This document shows, in pieces, positions 1 to 64,000 of a stretch of DNA of 64,000 nucleotides (its first letter is position 1; each line of letters opens with the position of its first letter). The notes under the pieces were generated by a model. That model made no database searches. It was not told the origin of the DNA and saw only the letters and a program-made list of their open reading frames with translations. The position numbers and the translations under genes were made by a program. The DNA comes from Megaleporinus macrocephalus (taxonomy: Eukaryota; Chordata; Actinopteri; Characiformes; Anostomidae). Location: assembly GCA_021613375.1 (NCBI GenBank), contig CM038704.1, positions 28,824,082-28,888,081 of the forward strand. Reading direction: 5' to 3'.

Positions 1-48
1 AATGTCTTACTCAAAGAGACAGTCACAATAGCGGTTAGCCAAGCTGAC

Positions 49-56204
<56,156 letters not shown>

Positions 56205-56604
56205 CTGCAAGGACACACAACGACAGACATACACAAACACACACATATGATTATAGACACACACGTTTGCAGGCAGGTTTCATACACCAACATGGTTAAG
56301 TACAGGTACATATGCACAAAAGTGTGGGTAGTCTCGTGGAGCCACACATGATCCTATAATGACACTACATGTCTGAGACCAAGTTGTTCAACTTTTGGGG
56401 TTGAGGTACCTACAAGGGTACACCCTGTTGCAACCTCAGCCTTACCCACCCTTTGCACCACGCAAGCGCACCACTGTCGAGCATGTACAGATAGCATTAC
56501 TTCAAACTGCACTAGTATCTAAGCATTTTATAGCTGTAAGTGAGTGGTTATGCTCTTCCACATTAAGCAGACATGCTATCCTATTTGTTTACCCATATTT
56601 TGCT
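56205..56604. other. Sequence upstream of visible exon 1, nothing recognised
   Basis: A CACACA-rich patch (56210-56260) near the exon 1 acceptor, then plain sequence. I looked for the rootletin head (LETVIQTLE, EENQLLQQEL type segments) here and up to 64000 and did not find it. Confidence 0.6.
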
Positions 56605-57955
56605 ATATCAGAATCAGAATCAGAATCAGAATCAGAAATACTTTATTGATCCCAGGGGGAAATTGCAGTTTTTACAGTAGCAGAAGAAGAATATTCACTC
56701 TAATAATAATTTACAACATAAAAGAAATTTGTCATATGTACACATATATAAGTCTTATAATACAATAGAATAATAAAATGTAAAGTGACTGTGGCTATAG
56801 TAATAAGTACAGATATACTGTATACAGTAGTAAGAGTTTAGAAGTAGGAAAGTTATTGCACATTTGAGTTCTTACATACATAATTAAATTATTGTTCTAC
56901 TGGTATCACTGTACATGTGAGAGGTGTCGTACAGTAAGAGAGGAGTTATAAAGTCAGATAGCCACTGGTAGGAATGACCTCCTGTGGCGTTCTGTAGTGC
57001 ATTTTGGCTGAATGAGTCTTGAACTGAATGTGCTCCTGCGTCTCATCACTGTGTGATAAAGAGGGTGGGAGCCATCCACGATGGCCTGCAGCTTAGACAG
57101 CATCCTCCTCTCAGACACTGCCGTCAGTGAGTCCAGCTCCACACCCACAACATCACTGGCTCTGCGGATCAGTTTATCGAGTCTGTTGGCGTCTGCTACC
57201 CTCAGCCTGCTGCCCCAGCATGCAACAGCGTATAGGATGGCACTGGAAACTACAGACTCATAAAAGATCCTCAGCATAGTCCTGCAGATGTTGAAGGACC
57301 TCAGACGCCTCAGAAAATAGAGACGACTTTGGCCCTTCTTGTAGAGGGCGTCAGTGTTCTTAGCCCAGTCCAGTTTATTGTCAATGTGCACGCCCAGATA
57401 TTTATAGTCCTCCACAGTGTCCACACTGACCCCCCTGATGGAAACAGGGGTCACCTGTGTTTTGTCCCTCCTCAGGTCCACCATCAGCTCCTTTGTCTTT
57501 GTCACGTTGAGCTGCAGATGGTTCAGCTCACACCACGCAACAAAGTTGTTCACCGTCGCCCTGTACTCATCCTCATCACCCCTGCTGATACATCCAACTA
57601 GTGCAGAGTCATCAGAGAACTTCTGAAGGTGGCAGGTCTCTGAGCAGTAGTTGAAATCAGTGGTGTAGAGGGTGAAGAGGAAGGGAGAGAGGACAGCTCC
57701 CTGCGGGGCTCCAGTGTTGCTGACCACTCTGTCCGACACACAGTGCTGCAGACGTACATACTGTGGTCTGCCAGTCAGGTAGTCAACAATCCAGGACACG
57801 AGGGGGGCATCTACCTGCATCACGTTCAGCTTGTCACCCAGAAGAGCAGGCTGAATGGTGTTAAATGCACTGGAGAAGTCAAAAAACATGATCCTCACAG
57901 TGCTGCCTGGCTTATCCAGGTGAGCGTAGACTCGGTTCAGCAGGTGATGAATATA
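56605..57955 (-). mobile_element. 5'-truncated CR1/Rex1-like LINE
   Basis: Runs from an (AT)n patch at about 57950 down to a tail of TTCTGA repeats (plus strand GAATCAGAATCAGAATCAG at 56610-56635). Just before the tail is GATCAATAAAG in element direction, a typical Rex1-like 3' end. A 3' UTR of about 340 bases follows the stop. The 5' half of the element is absent, as usual for target-primed insertion. Confidence 0.9.
56954..57949 (-). CDS. Partial LINE reverse transcriptase, open to its stop codon
   Basis: The frame is open from the truncation point (HLLNRVYAHLDKPGS, about 57948) to a stop at 56954, about 331 codons. Reverse transcriptase blocks are in order: FFDFSSAFNTI (motif A), GAPQGAVLSPFLFTLY (motif B), FSDDSALVG (motif C, with the catalytic DD and F-S in place of the more usual Y/F-A), LNVTKTKELMVD and YKYLGVHID. 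The N-terminal part, endonuclease and first ORF are missing, so it cannot mobilise itself. The intact frame points to a recent insertion compared with the other elements here. Confidence 0.9.
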   Translation of the reverse strand, partial: HHLLNRVYAHLDKPGSTVRIMFFDFSSAFNTIQPALLGDKLNVMQVDAPLVSWIVDYLTGRPQYVRLQHCVSDRVVSNTGAPQGAVLSPFLFTLYTTDFNYCSETCHLQKFSDDSALVGCISRGDEDEYRATVNNFVAWCELNHLQLNVTKTKELMVDLRRDKTQVTPVSIRGVSVDTVEDYKYLGVHIDNKLDWAKNTDALYKKGQSRLYFLRRLRSFNICRTMLRIFYESVVSSAILYAVACWGSRLRVADANRLDKLIRRASDVVGVELDSLTAVSERRMLSKLQAIVDGSHPLYHTVMRRRSTFSSRLIQPKCTTERHRRSFLPVAI

Positions 57956-59309
57956 TATATAATAATATTCTTAGCCTGTGTGGTTGCTACAGTAGGCTCA
58001 ACCTTAAATGTAGTGTTCATTAGTTCATAATAAAAAGAATATAAGCAATGCAGTGGGGAGTATGAATGAATGACAGTAGTGGACATGTGCTGTGTTCTTT
58101 TAATGTCTGAAGAAATCAAAAACACAAGCAAAACAAGCTAGCTAGGAAAAAAAATGCTAATGGAACTGTTTTCCTTTGCAAGTGATAAGTGTTTGTTCAG
58201 CATGTAAAGTGCTCTCTGTACTTGTATAATTACATCTACATGCTTCACTGCAGTATTTCTTTTCTTTTTTTCAGCCATGCTAACTTCTATCAGACAATGT
58301 TGAGGAGTACAGCTACTACTCTGAGTTTTCTGATTTTATAAATTCATAAGTTTGATCAGCAGTTTTTTAACATAATTTACATAAAAGTTGTATTTAAGTT
58401 ATGTGTAATTTTTACCATGAATGGATCAAAATTAAGGGCCCAGAATTCTGGATACATAAGTCTGGTTACACTGACATACACTTTTCCTAGTTGCCTGAAA
58501 CGCCTCAATGTAATTTTAGCCCTTTTCCTTGTTACAAGGTGACATCATCTCTCAACACAATCCTTACTGGCCACTTACCAGTAAGCATAGTTACAGTTGC
58601 TAGTGTTTGAGGAAAGGATTTGGTGAATCTGCAGCAGCACCACCCTGAGGCAGAACAGTGCTTTCTAGCTAGTTAACAACATGAACGACAGAAACTCTTT
58701 CAGTGAACCAGCTAAACGTTGACCTTTCCCTAAATTTGTAGTTGACTGTTAACAAGCTGCTGATAAGCGGAGGTGCTTGCAACGGCAACAACAACAACAT
58801 TACCAACATTAATGACAGTGAATAAAAATGTAAAAAAGTCTTTAAAATAATGGACATGTGTAAAGGAGGATATTTGTTTGTAGAATATATCAGTGCTGAG
58901 AAACTGGAGAGAGGAGAGAATGTGAGGAGAAGCACTGCCAAGCAAATGCGCCTTCTTAGGTCTTCAATCTCAAAGTCCTTTAACCTCCCCAACCCCAAAG
59001 CCCCTCCACCCATCATCCCCCCACATCCCTCCTCATCCCCCAATCCCCAGCCTGGTGCCAGACACCCAGTCCCCACTAACACAAACCACATGCTTCTCCA
59101 AACACATCAACAAGCTGGCCCAGCTGGCTAAAACAAAGTGAGAGAGAGAGAAAGAGAGACAGAACGAAAGAAGGAGACACAGAGCAAGAGTGAGAGAGAG
59201 AGCCCTTTATCCTTACATTAAACATACATACACACAAACCTAACATCACCCAAAATCATAGACTGACAGCAAAAACCCCAACACGCACGTACACACAGAC
59301 ACGCTCACA
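57956..59309. other. Upstream region, nothing firmly recognised
   Basis: AT-rich to 58900, then a C-rich stretch (58980-59080) with a low-complexity Pro/Ser frame on the plus strand, and a GAGA-rich run (59138-59205). No gene supported. Confidence 0.55.
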
Positions 59310-59401
59310 CACTGAGCCTCTTCTCAATGCTGTTAATCTGTGCAGCAGTCTCAGTAAGGGGCTGGGACAATAGTCCCACTGTTCGTGCCTGGAGCCAAGG
59401 G
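59310..59401 (-). other. Unassigned possible exon
   Basis: On the minus strand, a frame between a TTTTATTAAG acceptor-like end and a GT|GTGAGC donor-like end reads LLSQPLTETAAQINSIEKRL, which is helical and heptad-like. It does not match human rootletin as I know it. It could be an upstream exon of crocc in this lineage, part of another gene, or chance. Confidence 0.2.
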
Positions 59402-59584
59402 CTTCCCGAACCTTAATAAAACATTTTTTAAACAGGCGTTCTGAGGGCTTTTATTCCATATACTACAAAGAGGGGAGAACTTGCACCCGGCTTTGGGCGG
59501 TTTTGGGGTTCAGGGCTCACAAGGGAACGGGGGCCTGTTTTACAGTCCGTTGTTAAGGTGACAGCTTTTTGGGAAAGAGCAGGG

Positions 59585-59690
59585 AGCGAAAAACATGGGC
59601 GGAGGACGAGAGAGAGAGAGAAAGCAAGAGAAAGAGAGAGAGAGAGAGAGAGGGGGAAAGAGAGAGAGACAGAGAGCGTGAGAGAGAGAA
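59585..59690. repeat. (GA)n-rich tract
   Basis: About 100 bases of GAGAGA with AAAG and GGGG interruptions. It yields meaningless Arg/Glu-rich and Ser/Leu-rich frames on the two strands. Confidence 0.9.
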
Positions 59691-61381
59691 CAGCTGTGTT
59701 TAAAAGCTCCTCTGGAAACAGCTGTGTGCAACACTATCGATTATGTGTCTTTGCAACTATTTTGGCGCAATTATTGGCAATTTGTTGCTGCAGCCGCAGA
59801 AAGGCGACTGAGTTTGTTTGATTCAAAAACATAAAATAAATGGCACAATCACACACACACTTTTATTACACCGTTTTAAAGCTGCATGGGGTCACTGCTG
59901 CTGCACAGCACTGATCCAAGCAGGCTTTAAGCATCGGCAAAGCATAAAATGGGTTTGCATTAGCACGTCTTTGCAAGGACGTTTTTAAGAGCCATGCAAA
60001 ACCATTAAGGTAATACAGTCGAATGTAGTAGCTCAGCACTGGAACCGTACCCACTCTTTATGTAAACTTGAAAATGAGGGCTGGCCATATTTCAAACGTT
60101 TTGATTCCAATACTGATAGAATACGACTGTACAAGACTTTTTTTGATACCTTGTGGAATCAGAAATGAGCACCAAGTGCGGGAATGGGAACATTTTCTGA
60201 CCTGCAGATTGTTTGAAAAGGGCTAGAATTAATAACAATCAGCGCTAGAGAAACAAGCATGCATGGCTAACTATTACTTACGACACCATTTAATTTAATT
60301 GCCGTGTTACAACTGTTCGATACTTCGTGAAATTTAGTTAGTGGTATCAGATTTTGACACCCAGTCCCTAATTCTAATAAGAATACATTTCATATTTTCT
60401 ATTCGACTGACTGAGTGCATTTAGTCTTTATCATGAAAAAGTAGAATCAATAAAAAAGGCAATAATGGAGCTACACTAAATTAGTGCAGTATCTTTTTCC
60501 CCTCAACTAGCCAACATGTTTAAACCGTTCATGACAGTCAGGACTTTTTGAACAGTGGGGCCAACATGCAACGTGTAAAGTCTGTGTTAAGTGTATCTGA
60601 ATGGCTAAAAATCTCCAAGCATGTAACATTAAGTTTTAAACTCTTCTCCTCCGAAATGCTGAGGCTGTGTCCACTGAAAGAGCTCAAACTATGCCCAATC
60701 GTGGGAATGATGCGGCCTCTCTATAATGACAAAAACGTAAAAAATGGATGCTCTGTCTAGCCGATTTATTGGACTTGTACAGTCATATATGTTTGGAATA
60801 CCAAAGTCAGAATCTAGTTCCATTTTTTTCCTCCCATTTAGGCAAGGTGTAGCTAGCATAAGCTACTGGAGAAGTAGTAGTCTGTACCTTGCAAGCTTTG
60901 TTCCCAAAGCATCTGTTCTGGTGTTCTAACAATTTGTTTTACTCTATGGAGTGGTTCTACCCATATCATTCGTACAGCCTAGTAACACAGTATTTATTTT
61001 GGCCTTTTTAATGCGAATTCAATACAGACTCATAATATCACTACTACTTAAGCGGGTCACTCTTACAATGCTGGTGACAATTTCTGGCAATGACATTTGA
61101 CAGGTCATTGTTTAAAAATGTTTTGTTCTACCTTTAAGGTGCAATAGTTGTATCCTGACGCCTGAAGCATTATAATAACTGCTGCAACATTTTAAGGTGG
61201 AAGGGCAATTTTTTTTTCCTGGTATAATTTTTACACTACCAAAACATCCTACTTGGGGTTTTATGTACAGTGCTATCTATGTATGTGTCGTGGTAGGATA
61301 TTTCGACACGGTAGAACAATTACGGTTCATGTTTTGCCTGGATACACAACATGTTTACCTTGCAAGGTCTTCATGTCAAGG
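59691..61381. other. Upstream region, nothing recognised
   Basis: AT-rich, with scattered words such as GATACCTTGTGG and ATACTTCGTGAAAT that suggest old repeats but no family. No gene supported. Confidence 0.55.
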
Positions 61382-61389
61382 CTTGGCTA

Positions 61390-63146
61390 TGGAGTCAAAA
61401 TAGGGTCATAAAGATTTTGAGTTTGTAAAACAATATTCACAAATGTACTGAAACTTGCAGCTGTGTTTAAACAACTACATACACGTAAAATCCAAATCCA
61501 CAAATGAACTGGAATGTGCAAAGTTGAAACAAAATTTAATATTAATAATAATTAAAATGTGGAAAAATATTTTAAATATATAAAAATATATATTTTTTAA
61601 TTCGTAGAAAAGATTTGCATTTGTAAATCCATGTTTGGAATGTGTGAATCAGTACTGCTGAAAGTGTGGAGGTAAAAATCCTCACATTCACATTCTCTGC
61701 TGCAGTTGCGAGTTGTAGTTGCGAGTTTTGACCCTGTTTTGACTGTCATGGACCAAAAAGGAAGCTTAAAATGGACCAATCAGATTGCGAGGTTTGGTTA
61801 ACCAATCAGACCACTGATTTGGTGCTGTCACTCAACTTCTGCGCGCTGTTGAAACAGACCTCCCAAACTCCGTCATGGCGCTTCCAGGCACAGATACAAA
61901 GCTAGTTCATGTTTCTTTAGCAAAAAGTTTGTTTTAAAGAAGAAAACAGGCCAGCTCTGTGCAGTGGTTTTGCAGTGGCAGTGGTTAGTTAACCAACACA
62001 GACATTTGCTGAGCTTTGGTCAGCTTTTGCAGTAGAAGAGAACAATGTAAGACACTAGTTAGCCAGTATATCAGAACACACAAAAATTGTACAGTGACTG
62101 TTTTACTAGTAGTGAGCATGATCAACATAACCTTTAATGAACTGACTTCAGAAAATTCTGAAAATGTGTGAAATTACTCATCTGTCAAAAAATGTTAATA
62201 AAGAGTAATAATTACTGTGGATCTTGGCCTCTTTCTCCTGCTCTCTGCCTCCCTAGCTGTTTGTGTGTTTACTGGTATGAAAACAGTACGTTTTGTTGCT
62301 TTGTGGTTTAAATAGTCCAGATTTTCTAATAGAAGCACCACAGTTACTCTAAACTATTCACATGGTATTCACATGATATACTGGCTAACTAGTGTACTGT
62401 GTTTTTTCTACTGCAAAAGCTGACCAAAGCTCAGCAAATGCCTGTGTTAGTTAAATAGCTAGTTAGCTAGCCTGCAGAACCAAAAGGGATCAAAAGATAC
62501 AATCTGTCTGCCATTACAAGATAATTGTGCTGCATTAATATAAAAACGGGGGAAACCATGGAGCAAAACAAACTTCTCTTGCTATGTTATCTAGCTAGCT
62601 AACGATGGTTAATTATTTGGCTACAGTTATCCAAAGCTAGCACAACAGTCAGTAGTATAAATTAAATTCTTTAAAACTAACTTTTTGCTAAAGAAACATG
62701 AACTAGCATTGTATCTGTGCCTGGCAGCGCCATGACGGAGTTTGAGAGGCGTGTTCCAACAGCGTGCAAAAGTTGAGTGACAGCACCAAATCAGTGGTCT
62801 GGTTGGTTAACCAAACCTCGCAACCTGATTGGTCCAGCTTAAGCTTTCCTATTGGTCCATGAATTAGCCATCAAAACAGAGTCAAAATTCACAACTGCAG
62901 CAAGAGAGCAAATCTTTTCTACAAATAAAAACATAAATATTTTTATATATTTAAAATATTTTTCCACCTTTGTACATTTGAATTATTATTAATATCACGT
63001 TTTGTTTCAAGTTTGCACATTCCAGTTCATTTGTGGATTGGGATTTTATGTGCATGTAGTTGTTTAAACACAGCTGCAAGTTTAAGTACATTTGTGACTA
63101 TTGTTTTACAAACTCAAAATCTTTATGACCCAATTTTGACTCTATA
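61390..63146. mobile_element. 1.76 kb near-palindromic element with exact 8-bp target duplication
   Basis: The left arm (61390 to about 62100) is mirrored by the right arm (about 62330 to 63146). Examples: GGGTCATAAAGATTTTGAGTTTG against CAAACTCAAAATCTTTATGACCC; AAGCTAGTTCATGTTTCTTTAGC against GCTAAAGAAACATGAACTAGC; CATTTGCTGAGCTTTGGTCAGC against GCTGACCAAAGCTCAGCAAATG. CTTGGCTA lies directly outside both ends (61382-61389 and 63147-63154). The right arm has about 150 extra bases near 62470-62640. There is no transposase; the loop is about 230 bases. The duplication length suggests mobilisation by a hAT-type enzyme. Confidence 0.85.
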
Positions 63147-63154
63147 CTTGGCTA

Positions 63155-64000
63155 CTCAAAGTGTTGCGTAGCTGATAGCACTGTCAACTTAGCTGAAGTT
63201 AGAGAAGCAGGTGCTGTCTGAGGAGCCAAGGCTTACAGTGTGAAATGTAGCCGCTGAGCACTGACATAGCTGACGCTAATGTGCTCTACAGTGTTAAGGG
63301 AGGAGTCATGCTAGGTATGACTTATGTGTGTTATTGATTCACTATTTAACCCCCACATCCACAAAATCCTAACCACAAAAACGATAAACAGTTTAAAAAT
63401 TACAATTCTGCACTGCATAGTTTTGGAATTTCCTTAACACAAACTTTATACAGCCAAAAAAGAAATAGAGAAGTTAGAAGGTCGATTATTTCATTGTACT
63501 TTATTCTGTTATAAAAACACATAAATATTCAAAGAAACATACAGATTTAATAAGTTCCAGGCGTAGGTAGTATAAAATTATGTTGGGTGAGGTAGTGGAC
63601 TTAAAGGGTCTGTCCCTGACAGGCCAAATCTTGCCAGACTTTGTTTGAAGAGAAGAAGCAAAATTCAAACGTGGCTTGTGTGAGGTTTTTGCATTCTTAG
63701 TCAAGTTGTAAGTTTTTGTGAGTGAATAAAATCACAGAAATAATTCAAAAATTATTCATCTGGTGACTTTTATGCTGAAGACATCACACCCTGGATTTTT
63801 TATGGCAGATATAAACACATGAAATCCAGCAAAATCCCATTTAAGGGTTCCTTGAGTGAACAAAACAATTCCCAAACATTACTAGTTTAAGTGTGGCTGA
63901 AGACTATGGAAAGAGCAACAATAAACAATTGCTGCTACTCATATAGTCTAAGATCACAAATAAAATGCAAGGTATGACGAAAAACAAGAAGTTGTGCCAC
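63155..64000. other. Right edge, nothing recognised
   Basis: AT-rich. A short minus-strand frame at 63501-63704 has no recognisable product. The crocc head exons and promoter should lie beyond this edge. Confidence 0.5.

Noticed and set aside
58850..59131. 93-codon plus-strand frame rich in Pro
   Set aside because: Low-complexity C-rich sequence without splice or start context that would support a gene.
63501..63704. 67-codon minus-strand frame at the right edge
   Set aside because: No recognisable domain and no match to the rootletin head; length is within chance for AT-rich DNA.

Overview
This window is vertebrate nuclear DNA, almost certainly from a ray-finned (teleost) fish. The evidence is short GC-rich exons with GT..AG introns set in AT-rich introns, together with repeats typical of fish: several decayed Tc1/mariner-like elements, hAT-type elements, a 5'-truncated CR1/Rex1-like LINE, and the dispersed teleost repeat containing TTAGGG-like steps. 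No prokaryotic, organellar or viral genes were recognised, and I cannot name the species.

One gene dominates. On the minus strand, 33 coding exons lie between 56204 (upstream) and 49 (downstream). Together they encode an uninterrupted 1839-residue segment of rootletin (crocc), the coiled-coil protein that polymerises into the ciliary rootlet and helps hold the centrosome together. Every exon is bounded by AG and GT, the split codons match at every junction, and the total of 5517 coding bases is a multiple of three. Order and content follow human rootletin from about residue 137 to about 25-30 residues before its end. The first exons (N-terminal head) and the last exon are not in the window: the last must lie left of base 1, and the first were not found between 56205 and 64000.

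Region by region: 1-13.5 kb holds the C-terminal third of the gene, with two fossils of one Tc1-like family. 14-19.5 kb is a 5.6 kb intron holding a decayed DNA transposon into which a second, Tc1-like, element jumped, with its TA target duplication still visible. 19.5-33.6 kb holds ten exons, a CpG- and CCAAT-bearing possible regulatory patch, a pair of related 0.4 kb repeats and a 2.3 kb pyrimidine-rich tract. 33.6-39 kb is a 5.4 kb intron with a 2.4 kb hAT-like element flanked by an exact 8-bp duplication and containing a 1.2 kb inverted repeat. 39-56 kb holds the N-terminal coding exons with a long (AT)n tract, two opposed fragments of one transposon family, an ancient LINE fossil and a decayed 30-36 bp minisatellite. 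56.2-64 kb lies upstream of the first visible exon. It carries a fairly young LINE with an intact reverse transcriptase C-terminal half, GA-rich repeats, and a 1.76 kb near-palindromic element flanked by an exact 8-bp duplication.

The unusual content is in the architecture of the mobile elements, not in a new gene system. The two inverted-repeat elements (35812-37024 and 61390-63146) are the items most worth following up.
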